64,000 nucleotides of DNA from Streptomyces sp. CGMCC 4.7035 (GTDB taxonomy: Bacteria; Actinomycetota; Actinomycetes; Streptomycetales; Streptomycetaceae): positions 3,658,001-3,722,000 of the forward strand of contig NZ_CP134053.1 of the NCBI RefSeq assembly GCF_031583065.1, in the 5' to 3' direction. The notes below the pieces were generated by a model. It did no database searches and was not told where the DNA came from. It worked only from the letters and a program-made list of their open reading frames with translations. The position numbers and the translations under genes were made by a program. Shown piece after piece: positions 25,938 through 34,021 of this stretch. Numbering within the stretch: the first letter of the stretch is position 1; each line of letters starts with the position of its first letter.

Positions 25938-26783
25938 ATGACACGAGCACGATTCCCTGAACGACCCGTCGTGGGGTTCATCGGGCTGGGTGACCAGGGC
26001 CTGCCCATGGCCACCGCGATCTCCGAAGCCGGCTTCCCCCTGCACGCCTGGGCCCGGCGCCCCACCTCCCTGGACGGCCTCGCCGAGGTCCCCCACCAGC
26101 GGCACGACACGCTCAGTGAGCTGGCCGCCGCCTGCGACATCGTCTGCTTGTGCGTGGGCACCGACGACGACGTCCTGCAGCTTGCCGATCAGCTACTCGA
26201 AGACCTTCGTCCCGGCGCCATCGTGGTCAACCATGGCACCGGCCTGCCCGGCAACGCCGTCCGTCTGACCGAGCTGTGCGCGAAGGGCGGCGTCGAGGTG
26301 CTGGACGCGCCGGTCAGCGGCGGCCGCCCGGCCGCGCAGGAGCGCCGGCTGACCGTGATGGTCGGCGGCCCGCAAGCGGCGGCCGAACGCTGCACGCCGG
26401 TGTTCCGCTCGTTCTCCCGCCATGTGGTGCACCTCGGTGACGCCGGGGCGGGGCAGACGGCGAAGCTGTTCAACAACGCGCTGCTGATGATGAACCAGGC
26501 CGCGATCGCCGAGATCGTCGAACTGGCCACCCGGCTGGAGCTGGACCCCGCCCGGCTGGTGGAGGTCCTGAAGCTGGGCAGCGCCGCCAGCGCGGCCCTG
26601 TCCCTGCTGAACACCATGGTGCGGCCCGACAACGTCGACCACCTCTCCGCCGTCGAAGCCCTCGACATGCAGCTGTTCGACCAGGCCATGCGCCAGGCCG
26701 GAATCGACTACACCCCGGTCACCGAGCGCGGCCTGGCCGGCGCACACGGGCTCACCCAGCTCGTGCACCGCCTGAGTGCCTGA
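25938..26783 (+). CDS. NAD(P)-dependent beta-hydroxyacid dehydrogenase family oxidoreductase
   Basis: 281 residues of the 3-hydroxyisobutyrate/6-phosphogluconate dehydrogenase superfamily. The Rossmann motif is GFIGLGDQG at residues about 14-22, the substrate-binding signature is VLDAPVSGG (about 120), and the catalytic-lysine helix GAGQTAKLFNN is at about 170. The all-helical C-terminal domain is complete. Substrate unknown. First gene of a three-gene run with an NTF2-like protein and an SDR, facing the XRE regulator. Confidence 0.88.
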   Translation: MTRARFPERPVVGFIGLGDQGLPMATAISEAGFPLHAWARRPTSLDGLAEVPHQRHDTLSELAAACDIVCLCVGTDDDVLQLADQLLEDLRPGAIVVNHGTGLPGNAVRLTELCAKGGVEVLDAPVSGGRPAAQERRLTVMVGGPQAAAERCTPVFRSFSRHVVHLGDAGAGQTAKLFNNALLMMNQAAIAEIVELATRLELDPARLVEVLKLGSAASAALSLLNTMVRPDNVDHLSAVEALDMQLFDQAMRQAGIDYTPVTERGLAGAHGLTQLVHRLSA

Positions 26784-26819
26784 ACCACGACCGCCTTCAC
26801 TTCGCACAAGGAGGCCCCA

Positions 26820-27431
26820 ATGTCGGCCGATGACGTGACGCAGCTGGTGCTGCGCGAACGCCAGAGCCGGGACCGCGGCTGGTACCCCGAGATGGCGGCC
26901 TGCTTCGCCGACGACTCCGTGGTCCAGATGAGCTGGTTCACCGGCAGCGGCGCCGACTTCGTCCGCCAGACCCGCGCTATGGCCGGGCGCGGCGACTACG
27001 CCGTGCACCGGCTCAGTCCACCCGCCGTCCGCATCGACGGCGACCGGGCCCTGGCCGAACTGCCGCTGATCATCGAGTGGCGCATCGACGTCGACGGCAC
27101 GGAGGCGGATCTGGCCTCCGCCTGCCGCTCGCAGTACCGAGCCCAGCGCGGCACCGACGGCCAGTGGCGCATCGCCCGGATCACCTCGATCTACGAGAAG
27201 GACACCCTCGTCCCGGTTCTGCCGGGCGCCCGGCTCACCGTCGACCCGGACGAGCTGGCCCGCTACAGGCCCTCCTACCGATTCCTGGCCTGGTACCTGA
27301 ACCGCAAGGGCTACACCGTCGGCGACCACCACCTCGGCGACGACCGGCCCGAGGCCGTCGCGGCCCAGTACCGCGCCGAACACGCCTGGCTCCGCCAGGA
27401 CCCCACCCCGGCCGCTTCGGCCACCCTCTGA
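26820..27431 (+). CDS. NTF2-like (SnoaL/nuclear transport factor 2 fold) protein
   Basis: 203 residues. The N-terminal 130 residues have the NTF2-like pattern: an opening helix (VTQLVLRERQSRDRGWYPEM), ACFADDSVVQMSWF, then alternating strands ending YRAQRG.DGQWRIARITSIYEKD. Proteins of this fold serve as isomerases, dehydratases or hydroxylating auxiliaries in small-molecule pathways. AAGGAGG five bases before the ATG. It lies between two oxidoreductases and is probably co-transcribed with both; the substrate is unknown. Confidence 0.75.
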   Translation: MSADDVTQLVLRERQSRDRGWYPEMAACFADDSVVQMSWFTGSGADFVRQTRAMAGRGDYAVHRLSPPAVRIDGDRALAELPLIIEWRIDVDGTEADLASACRSQYRAQRGTDGQWRIARITSIYEKDTLVPVLPGARLTVDPDELARYRPSYRFLAWYLNRKGYTVGDHHLGDDRPEAVAAQYRAEHAWLRQDPTPAASATL

Positions 27432-27445
27432 AAGGAAACACTCCC

Positions 27446-28225
27446 ATGAGCAAGCTCGCCCTCGTCACCGGCGCCACCTCCGGCATCGGCAAGGCCTTCG
27501 CCGAACGCCTCGCCGCCGACGGCTACGACCTGATCATCGTCGGCCGCAACAAGGACCGCCTGGAGGAGTTCGCCACCGCCCACCCCGAGGTCACCGTCCG
27601 CACCGTCGCCGCGGACCTGTCCACCGACATCGGCGTCGACACCGTCGCCGACATCTGCGCCACCGAGCCGCTGACCATGCTCGTCAACAACGCCGGAGTC
27701 GCCCACTACATGCCGCTGGCCCAGCTGCCCGCCGACAAGGCCCGCGAACTCGTCCACGTCAAGGTCGTCGCACCGACCATGCTCACCCGCGCCGCCGTCG
27801 CCGGCATGCAGGAACGCGGCGAAGGGAAGATCATCAACGTGGCCGGGATGATCGCCTTCAGCGGCCCCGCCGACAAGTCCGTCATGCCCCGCCGCGCCGT
27901 CTACGCCGGCAGCCTGGCCCACCTCGTCGCCATGTCGCAGACCCTCAGCGCCGAGCTGGAGGACACCGGCGTCCAGGTCCAGGTGCTGTGCCCGGGCGTG
28001 GTAGCCACCGAGTTCCACACCCGCCAGGGCCTCGACATGAGCGTCGTGCCCCGCATGAGCGCCGAGGACGTCGTCACCGCCGGCCTGCGCGGCCTCGAAC
28101 TCGGCGAGGTCGTCTGCGCCCCCGGCGTCGAGGACGCCGGCCTGCTCGACGCCGTCTTCCAGGCCGACCTCGCCGCGTTCGGCGGACAGAGCCCCGCTCT
28201 CGCCTCCCGCTACCGGGCCAACTGA
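27446..28225 (+). CDS. Short-chain dehydrogenase/reductase
   Basis: 259 residues from ATG 27446, 14 bases after the NTF2-like gene. Classical SDR layout: TGATSGIGKAF cofactor loop near the N-terminus, NNAG in LVNNAGVAHY, and an active-site region with Tyr in RRAVYAGSLAHLVAM (a Y-A-G-S-L arrangement in place of the usual Y-x3-K, so the catalytic Lys is not where expected). The C-terminal substrate region PGVVATEFHTRQG is intact. The atypical active site may mean altered chemistry, or misalignment on my part. Confidence 0.85.
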   Translation: MSKLALVTGATSGIGKAFAERLAADGYDLIIVGRNKDRLEEFATAHPEVTVRTVAADLSTDIGVDTVADICATEPLTMLVNNAGVAHYMPLAQLPADKARELVHVKVVAPTMLTRAAVAGMQERGEGKIINVAGMIAFSGPADKSVMPRRAVYAGSLAHLVAMSQTLSAELEDTGVQVQVLCPGVVATEFHTRQGLDMSVVPRMSAEDVVTAGLRGLELGEVVCAPGVEDAGLLDAVFQADLAAFGGQSPALASRYRAN

Positions 28226-28233
28226 ACCAGGCC

Positions 28234-28263
28234 CCCGGCCCCGGCCATGCGGCCGGGGCCGGG
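28234..28263 (+). terminator. Strong hairpin terminator after the SDR gene
   Basis: CCCGGCCCCGGCC (28234-28246) pairs perfectly with 28251-28263 around the tetraloop ATGC, eight bases after the stop codon. It ends the three-gene oxidoreductase unit. Confidence 0.8.
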
Positions 28264-28264
28264 A

Positions 28265-28392
28265 ACTGCCGCCTGTCGGCTACTCGAACACCTCCGCCAC
28301 GGGCCGGATTACCGGCCCGGCCCGCAGGCCGAGGCCCTGCGGCAGGTCATCATGCAGAACTACCACCGCGACGCGGCGTGCCACTTGCTTGC
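28265..28392 (+). pseudogene. Short remnant resembling an IS1182-type transposase
   Basis: About 40 codons read CRLLEHL..PQAEALRQVIMQNYHRDAACHLLA before the IS repeat begins at 28393. The EALRQVIMQNYHRDA segment resembles the middle of IS1182-family transposases (LRQ..VQNYHRDA.GRLRWR). No start or end of such a gene is present, and the frame runs straight into the IS deletion derivative, so this is a fossil cut by that insertion. Identification rests on one short motif. Confidence 0.35.
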
Positions 28393-28916
28393 AAGCGATT
28401 CCCAAACCGAAGGTAGGGTCACGTTTTCCCAGGTGAGGTGTGTGGCCGTCGCTCGTTAGGCATGCTCGGGCCGTCGTGTCGGTGCGGGGCGTGCTGGGAG
28501 GTGGCGGATGGCGTCGGTGCTGGGGGTGCTGGAGCGGCGTGAGCGGGTGGCGTTGGCTCGGGCGGAGGAGCTGAGGGCCGAGCTGGAACGGCTTCAAGCC
28601 GCTGTCGCGGAGGCGGAGGAGGCCGCGCGGCGCGCGGTCATCGCTCGCGAGGAGACCGTCGAGGCCCTGGCCGAGGCGGCCGATGAAGCCGCTGTATCCG
28701 AGGCGCCGACGGCCGTTCGGAGCTGGACGCGGACGGAGCAAGCACGCCACAGTGGGACACCCGGGCCTCGTGATGGTTCGTTGACTCGCCATCACCGAAC
28801 TGTGCGGGAGGCCCTCACCCTTCTCCTATGCGCCGACTGCGGAGCGATCACCCGAACGAGGATGATGCGCGCGGAAGTTCGAGCAGTAGCCATATCCCTC
28901 GGTTTGGAAATCGCTT
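28393..28916 (+). mobile_element. Internally deleted (MITE-like) derivative of the IS5 element
   Basis: 524 bases with the same terminal repeats as the element at 23325. The left 321 bases (28393-28713) match 23325-23645 without a visible mismatch; the right 200 bases match the other copy's right end only about 85-90 percent. The whole transposase and the end of the passenger gene are missing. It could still be moved by the intact transposase. Together the two copies flank the regulator/oxidoreductase island as direct repeats. Confidence 0.75.
28508..28713 (+). pseudogene. Truncated IS passenger gene
   Basis: The first 68 codons are identical to the passenger protein at 23440 (the coiled-coil part). 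The frame then runs into unrelated right-end IS sequence, so the winged-helix half is lost. It keeps its ribosome site and start, so a truncated coiled-coil peptide might still be made. Confidence 0.65.
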
Positions 28917-29495
28917 CTGAGGGCCTCTGCGTGGACCGGGGAGGCCGCTCGACCGGGTTGCGGGAGCATCCGTCGTGCACCGGGTGGACGCCCTGATCGG
29001 CCGGCCGACGCCGTGCCGCATCCGAACGAAGTGGCCTGCGGCGCGGGCCGAAGGCTGGGAGACGGATGTGGCTAGCCTGAAAACGCGCGACCGAGGCGCC
29101 GCGGCGCCTCGCCCTGGCGGTTCGTTGCCGCCGGATCGGAGACGGCGACGACGTCCGCGCGGCCATCATCCCCCTCGATGGGACCGCCCAAGCCCTTCCA
29201 GGGTTTCGACGTCGCCGAGCTGCAACATTGCCTTCCTCACCCCCTACTGAAGGTATGCGCGGCCGCACAGACGACGGTTCGCCGACCCGCTGAGTTCGCC
29301 CTCGTCGCAGTCCCACGACCGGTGGTCCTCGGCCCTTCCTGCTGAGCCGGCTGACAACGGCAACGTCTCGCACTTCCGGCGCGAACGTACCGTTCCGCGA
29401 AGAAAGGAGCGTTCACATTTCGCTCGAACTCCCCCGAGCTGTCATCAGCGCGCCTATCCTGCTGTCCCACCAAGGCATCACCATCCGGGGAGATC
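28917..29495. other. Intergenic, no gene recognised
   Basis: Both strands have open frames, but none with a start site, codon bias or motif I can support. A plus-strand stretch near 29180-29245 (KPFQGFDVAELQH) could be a scrap of a former gene. Confidence 0.4.
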
Positions 29496-29900
29496 GTGTC
29501 CGACACGTTCAGGCCCAAGCCCGCGCTCAAGCGCTGTGCGGTATGCCGCCTGCCGGTGGCCAGGAAGAAGCTCGTCTTCGCCGCGGACGGACAGCCGGTG
29601 CACCGCGCCTGCCAGTCGGCCACGGACCGCTCGCCGACCCGTTCGGCGGCTCCGCCCGGTCTCACCCGGGCGCCGAAAGACATCAGCCGCGCCGAACTCC
29701 TCAAAAAGATCGAAGCGTTGCGGAAGCGCGACGCGAAAATGAAGCCGGGGGCCGCGAAGGTGCAGCCCGCCGACCGCCCCAAGCAGCCGACAGCGCCACA
29801 CCGCGGCAAGCGGCCGGTCCCCCCGCCCCAGCCGTTCTACGGTGTGGAGATGAAGTTCATCAACGGCCGGTGGGTGCAGATGCACCCTGACTCCGAATAG
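29496..29900 (+). CDS. Small zinc-ribbon-like, Lys/Pro-rich protein
   Basis: 134 residues from a GTG preceded by GGGGAG. The N-terminus has CAVCRLPV (about 14-21) and HRACQ (about 35-39), giving a possible C-x2-C...H-x2-C metal site like a minimal zinc ribbon. The remainder is basic and proline-rich (HRGKRPVPPPQP) and ends in a short conserved-looking patch, FYGVEMKFINGRWVQM. I do not recognise the family. Codon bias and the ribosome site suggest a real gene. A nucleic-acid-binding role is possible, nothing more. Confidence 0.55.
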   Translation: MSDTFRPKPALKRCAVCRLPVARKKLVFAADGQPVHRACQSATDRSPTRSAAPPGLTRAPKDISRAELLKKIEALRKRDAKMKPGAAKVQPADRPKQPTAPHRGKRPVPPPQPFYGVEMKFINGRWVQMHPDSE

Positions 29901-30080
29901 TGGCTGCTCGTCATGTCGGGCCGGTCCGAGGCACGGCCTGCGTCCGGGTGTCACGCGCGAACGTAAGCGTTTGAGACCAGCCATTCGTGCAGGTGGCCTG
30001 TCGGGTTTGCCCCCCGGAGAAGCCTGCCGCGTTGTGACGCTCCAGCACCTCGCTGGCCGCCCCGAACACCGCAAGAGCGC
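29901..30080. other. Spacer before dispersed repeat A
   Basis: No gene visible. It leads into the repeat described next. Confidence 0.4.
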
Positions 30081-30197
30081 TCTGACCTTTACTTTTTCCT
30101 CTCTCCGTGCCTCCTGACGTGCTTTCGATGACGTCGCACGTGGAGTGCGTGGCGATTCTGGAGCCTACTGAGAAGGGCATCTGACCTGCTGTTTTGT
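30081..30197 (+). repeat. Dispersed repeat, copy A, with 18-codon micro-ORF
   Basis: Shares its layout with 44310-44500 and 48218-48400. A CTGACCT motif at the left (about 30083) is followed by a micro-ORF at 30128-30184 reading MTSHVECVAILEPTEKGI, then CTGACCTGCTGTTTTGT overlapping its stop codon. A TGACGCTCGGATGACGCTC direct-repeat motif lies downstream at 30337-30355. No Shine-Dalgarno precedes the ATG. Function unknown; it may be a non-autonomous mobile element or a conserved RNA. Confidence 0.6.
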
Positions 30198-30809
30198 ATT
30201 CCAGATGGTCAGTTCGACTTGTTTTCGTTCGTAGAGGGCGTCGACTGAGGTGCTGTTGTGCAGAACAGTCCGAGCTGCAGCTTCAAGGGCTGGCGCGGGT
30301 CTCGCGGGCGGAGTGGTGATGCGGAATCCACAATCTTGACGCTCGGATGACGCTCGAATATTGGAAGTCCCAACCTCGCGGACCTCTCCAGCGCCGCGCC
30401 GTGAGGGCCGGGGCCGTCGGCACGGCGCGAGGACTTCGGTTCGGAGGCGACTGCGCCTCGCCGGCGGCGGCGCGTGCCACTACCTCGTCGCACGCACCTT
30501 GGAACCGAGAGCGCTGCCCCGATGCTCGTGACGAGAACGAGCCCCCCGCGCTCGTACGGCTCGCCGTACATGACTGCCTGACGCAGGCGCGTGTCGGTGG
30601 CGGAGATGGCCTCGCCGAGGTCAGCTTTGCCGGCGTCGTGCCTGCTGCTTGCCCTGACAGGCGGTTCGACCAGCCGGGGCGGGCTCGCAGAAGCAGGAGA
30701 ACAGCGGCGAACCCCCTGCTGCCGTCGGCCGCTAGATCCAGCTACGGCCTCGGTGGTCGAAACGGAGCAGCACCCGAAGCGGGGGCACCCCACGGCGCAG
30801 CCGCACCGT
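30198..30809. other. Decayed region, no intact gene
   Basis: Contains the TGACGCTCG motif at 30337 and scrambled minus-strand coding remnants (for example ADLGEAISATDTRLRQAVMY near 30610), but no complete gene. It looks like degraded coding DNA downstream of the sigma-factor fossil. Confidence 0.4.
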
Positions 30810-31018
30810 GTCTGCGGCGCCGAGCGGAGCAGTCGAGGCAGAGATTGGTGACGACCTTGGTCAGCCACGCTTCCGGGACCTCAACCCCCTACGCGGTCTG
30901 CGGCCTGCCGGCGCAGGAACGTGTCCTGCACGGCGTCCTCGGGGTCGGCGGCCGAGCCGAGCAGACCGTACGCGAGTGAGGCCAGCCGGCCCCGGCTGGC
31001 CTTGAAGCGATCAGTGTC
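30810..31018 (-). pseudogene. ECF sigma factor (SigJ-like) fragment, frameshifted
   Basis: Minus-strand reading gives RFKASRGRLASLAYGLLGSA then DPEDAVQDTFLR, the region 2.1-2.2 signature of SigJ-type ECF sigma factors. After AADRVGG the frame shifts and continues VPEAWLTKVVTNLCLDC, the next conserved block of the same family. Regions 3-4 and the usual C-terminal SnoaL domain (about 300 residues in full) are missing. A clear fossil. Confidence 0.75.
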
Positions 31019-31154
31019 CGGGCTGTCCCTGCGAAGCAGCGTACGCAGCGGCCCTTCCACCGGCCCGGTCAGGCGCGGTGGCCAGGCGGTGCTTGTGCTT
31101 CGGCATGCCGAAGGGCGGGCGATGCCCCACCGGGCCCCTTGAGGACGCCCGACT

Positions 31155-31575
31155 TCAGCCGCGGCGTCCGGCCGCCCAGGCGAGCCGGGTGTCGGCATCG
31201 ATCACGACCTGGTGGTTGGTCGAGTACCGGTAATTCTCCGGCTGCTCGGCAACGCTGTGATCGACTGCGGGGACCAGGGTGCCGTCCACGACCAGCACGG
31301 TGTCCTTGCGGAACCGCTTGCGTCGCTGGACGGCGAGCGCAGGTCCGAGGTGGTCGATGATGCGGTCGGCTGCGGATTTGGACACCCCGAACAGCGGCGC
31401 CGCCAGCTGGCGCAGGGTCAGGTCAGTCCGCCAGTACGCGGCGACCAGCAGCACGCGGCCCTCGAGCGGCAGGCTCCACGGCTGGCCCTTGGGCACCGGA
31501 TCCGCACCCTCGCGCCGCAACGCGGTGATCAGCTTGCCGAACTGACGCAGGCTCAGCCCGGTGAACGGGGCAGGT
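31155..31575 (-). pseudogene. N-terminal fragment of an IS5-type transposase
   Basis: Reads FTGLSLRQFGKLITALRREG, LVAAYWRTDLTLRQLA, FGVSKSAADRIIDHLGP, DTVLVVDGTLVPAVDH and YRYSTNHQVVIDADTRL. These are the HTH and first catalytic Asp block of a common Streptomyces IS5-family transposase that is normally about 255-270 residues long. The second half (DGGYRG.., RARVEHAFARMK) is absent; the frame stops just after AWAAGRRG. No start codon is evident at the 5' end, which nearly touches the MarR gene. Confidence 0.8.
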
Positions 31576-31583
31576 TCTCGGAG

Positions 31584-32087
31584 TCAGCGGCGATGCCACG
31601 GCAGGGCCGCCGGGTAGGCGTCCTCCTCGCCGGCCTGCTTGAGGGAGGCGACCACGGTGGCGGTGATGGTGGCGAGTTGCTCCACCTGTTCGGGGCTGAG
31701 GGCGTCGAACACCACGCGGCGTACGGCAGCAACATGGCCGGGGGCGGCCTTGGTCATCAACTCCATGCCGGCATCGGTGAGTTCGGCCAGCTGTCCGCGT
31801 CCGTCGGCCGGATCCTCCCGGCGCCGCACGTAGCCCGACTCCTCCAGGCGGATCACCGCGCGCGTGAGGCGGCTGCGGGTGAACTTCAACTGCTCGGCGA
31901 GCAAGGACATCCCCAGGGCGCGGTCGGGTGCCACGGACAGGCGGGCCAGGAGGCTGTAGTCCGCGTGCGTCATGGCCGCGTCGCGCCGCAACTGCTGATC
32001 GAGGTAGTCGTTCAGCAGCGTCGAGCAGTCGAGGTAGTTGATCCAGGCTCGCAGCTCTTCGGGAGTGAGCCACCGGGGGGATGTCAT
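31584..32087 (-). CDS. MarR-family transcriptional regulator
   Basis: 167 residues from ATG at 32087. The winged-helix pattern is clear: YSLLARLSVAPDRALGMSLL, then the recognition helix FTRSRLTRAVIRLEESGYV and wing RREDPADGRGQLAELTDAG. MarR proteins usually repress an adjacent exporter or catabolic gene and are released by phenolic ligands. Two palindromes lie just upstream (32108-32165), and beyond them, divergent, is the MFS exporter. The longer open frame upstream to 32726 is not supported by a start site. Confidence 0.88.
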   Translation of the reverse strand: MTSPRWLTPEELRAWINYLDCSTLLNDYLDQQLRRDAAMTHADYSLLARLSVAPDRALGMSLLAEQLKFTRSRLTRAVIRLEESGYVRRREDPADGRGQLAELTDAGMELMTKAAPGHVAAVRRVVFDALSPEQVEQLATITATVVASLKQAGEEDAYPAALPWHRR

Positions 32088-32107
32088 GGTGGCCACTCTA
32101 AACCGAG

Positions 32108-32165
32108 GTGTTTGCCTGATCAAACACTTCGGGGTAGCGTCCCACATGTTTGAGGAATCAAACGT
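32108..32165. promoter_or_regulatory. Two tandem MarR-type operators
   Basis: Two 20-bp palindromes share the half-site GTTTG/CAAAC: GTGTTTGCCTGATCAAACAC (32108-32127) and ATGTTTGAGGAATCAAACGT (32146-32165), 38 bases (nearly four helical turns) apart. They lie 21 bases upstream of the marR start and upstream of the leader peptide of the MFS gene, so one protein could control both directions. Confidence 0.7.
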
Positions 32166-32218
32166 CTGCCTTTCCGGCGCTGCACCTGTCGTTCTTGAGC
32201 TCTCCGCAGGAGGTCCCC

Positions 32219-32290
32219 ATGCCCGGTTCCGTCCCCGAAGCCTATCGTCCGCCCCGTCCGCCCCGCCCGCGCCGCGCTCCCGCCGCCTGA
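32219..32290 (+). CDS. Candidate leader peptide upstream of the MFS exporter
   Basis: A 23-residue ORF (MPGSVPEAYRPPRPPRPRRA then PAA) with an excellent ribosome site, GGAGG at 32209-32213, five bases before the ATG. It is rich in Pro-Pro-Arg triplets, the sort of sequence that slows ribosomes. Its first codons (ATGCCCGGTTCCGT) repeat exactly the first codons of the MFS gene at 32697. A strong hairpin lies between them at 32401-32443. It could be a regulatory leader, or the displaced original start of the transporter gene after a 478-bp insertion. Confidence 0.5.
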   Translation: MPGSVPEAYRPPRPPRPRRAPAA

Positions 32291-32400
32291 CAGGTGGTCG
32301 CGGTCGTCGCCGTCGCCGCCTATCGGCGCGTCCTGCCGCTGCCTGTCCGCTGACGCTGCCCGGCGTGCGCGACGTGTCGGCTGTCGGCTGCCGGCAGCCG

Positions 32401-32443
32401 GCGGTGTCCCGGAGGCCGGGACGACCGAGCTCCGGGACACCGC
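32401..32443 (+). promoter_or_regulatory. 14-bp perfect hairpin in the MFS leader region
   Basis: GCGGTGTCCCGGAG (32401-32414) pairs perfectly with 32430-32443 around a 15-base loop. It sits 110 bases after the candidate leader peptide and 253 bases before the MFS start. It could be a terminator or attenuator. The rest of 32291-32696 shows no gene; near 32505 there is a small palindrome ATCCACAGCGTGGAT. Confidence 0.5.
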
Positions 32444-32696
32444 TGTTCGCGCGCAGGAACGGTCGTGCACGTCTTCCGTCTGCGTGACGGTTGCCCATCC
32501 CATCCACAGCGTGGATAACCCGGATACGGGATTCGGATCGCGCAGGGGATGGCACCGGCGCTTTGGCGCCCCCATAGTCGTCGCTACCGCACGCCGCTGT
32601 CCGGATGCCGCCGGCGTGCGAGCTTCCCCAGCATGCCGTGCGCCGTTGGCGCCCGTGAGGCATGCCCACTCCCTTACACCGCCCCCTGGAGTCGCC

Positions 32697-33965
32697 ATGC
32701 CCGGTTCCGTGCCCCCGCCGCCTCACGCGACGGTCGATGCCACCACTCCGTCAGCCGTCGCCGTCTCGGGCCCGGCCCATCTGCTGCGGGTGACCCTTCT
32801 GATGGCGGGCAGCTGTCTGCCGATCCTGGGGGCGGTGCTGATCGCCCCGGTACTGCCGAAGATGCAGGACCACTTCGCGTCGGTCCCGGGGGCCAAGGCG
32901 CTGGTGCCCCTCGCGCTGACCGTCCCGGCGCTGGCGCTGGCGCTGCTGGCCCCGTTCGCCGGGGTGATCGTGGACCGGGTGGGCCGCAAGCGCCTGCTGA
33001 TCGTGGCGACCGTCCTGTACGCGCTGTTCGGCACGGCACCGCTGTGGCTGGACTCGCTGGGCGGCATCATCGCCAGCCGTGCCCTGGTCGGAGTCGCCGA
33101 GGCCGCGATCATGACCTGCTGCACGACTCTGATCGGCGACTACTACAGCGGTCACCGGCGGGTGAAGTACCTCGCCCTGCAGACCATGTGCGCCTCCGCG
33201 TCGGCCACCGTCTTCTTCGTGCTCGGCGGCGCCGCCGGATCGGCGGGCTGGCGCGTGCCCTTCTGCGTCTACGCCGTGAGCCTGGCGCTCGCCCCGCTGA
33301 TGGCAACCGCCCTGCCCAACCCGGCGGCCCGTGCGGACGGCGAGGAGACTCCGGCCGAGACGGAGGCCCGCCGCTCGTTCCCCTGGCGACAGTTGGGCGG
33401 CATCTGTGCCCTCACCTTCTTCGGGGCGATGGTCTTCTACACCGTCCCGGTGGAGATGTCGTACCTGCTCGACGACCTCGGGGTGGAGAACACCGGCGTG
33501 ATCGGACTGGCCACCGCGATCGCCAGTGCCGCGACTGTGGGCGGAGCGGTCACCTTCGCCCGGCTCAAGCGTTCTCCCGACCCGATGCTGCCCGCCGTCT
33601 TCGCGGTCTGCGCGGTCGGCTTCGGGGTGATGTTCCTCGCGGGCAATGCCCCGCTGCTGGTCATCGGGGCGGTCGTCAACTGTGTGGGCACCGGCATACT
33701 GCTGCCCGCCCTTCTCACCAGTGCCATGTCCCGGCTGGCGTTCGAGGACCGCGGCCGTGGGACGGGGTTGTGGATGACGGCCTTCTTCGGCGGTGAGTTC
33801 ATCTGCCCGCTGGTGCTGCTCGCCGGGGAGTCCGCGGTCGGCAGTCTCGCCGGTGCGGTGGGTGTGCTGGGGCTGGCCGCCGCCCTCGTCGCGGCGGGGC
33901 TGTGGGCGGCCCGCCGCCGGGTGGGCGCCGTCGATCCCCGGCCGTTGCCGGAGCAGTTGGCCTGA
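32697..33965 (+). CDS. MFS transporter
   Basis: 422 residues, about 12 hydrophobic segments. The motif-A loop between TM2 and TM3 reads AGVIVDRVGRKRLL, typical of the major facilitator superfamily. A charged central loop (ARADGEETPAETEARR) separates two six-helix halves. It resembles drug or aromatic-acid antiporters. Start taken at ATG 32697 (TGGAG upstream); the frame is open to 32484 without supporting signals. Its place between a MarR regulator and the LysR-controlled aromatic cluster suggests export or import of an aromatic compound. Confidence 0.85.
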   Translation: MPGSVPPPPHATVDATTPSAVAVSGPAHLLRVTLLMAGSCLPILGAVLIAPVLPKMQDHFASVPGAKALVPLALTVPALALALLAPFAGVIVDRVGRKRLLIVATVLYALFGTAPLWLDSLGGIIASRALVGVAEAAIMTCCTTLIGDYYSGHRRVKYLALQTMCASASATVFFVLGGAAGSAGWRVPFCVYAVSLALAPLMATALPNPAARADGEETPAETEARRSFPWRQLGGICALTFFGAMVFYTVPVEMSYLLDDLGVENTGVIGLATAIASAATVGGAVTFARLKRSPDPMLPAVFAVCAVGFGVMFLAGNAPLLVIGAVVNCVGTGILLPALLTSAMSRLAFEDRGRGTGLWMTAFFGGEFICPLVLLAGESAVGSLAGAVGVLGLAAALVAAGLWAARRRVGAVDPRPLPEQLA

Positions 33966-34021
33966 GGGCGTGCGGGAAGACCACCGAGAGCGCGTCGATC
34001 ACGGGCTGCCGCCGGGCCCGG

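Noticed and set aside
28792..29373. Minus-strand frame of 193 residues
   Set aside because: Starts inside the IS derivative, strongly Arg-biased, no recognisable motif.
32484..32696. N-terminal extension of the MFS protein to 32484
   Set aside because: The added residues are not membrane-like and lack a ribosome site; ATG 32697 has one.
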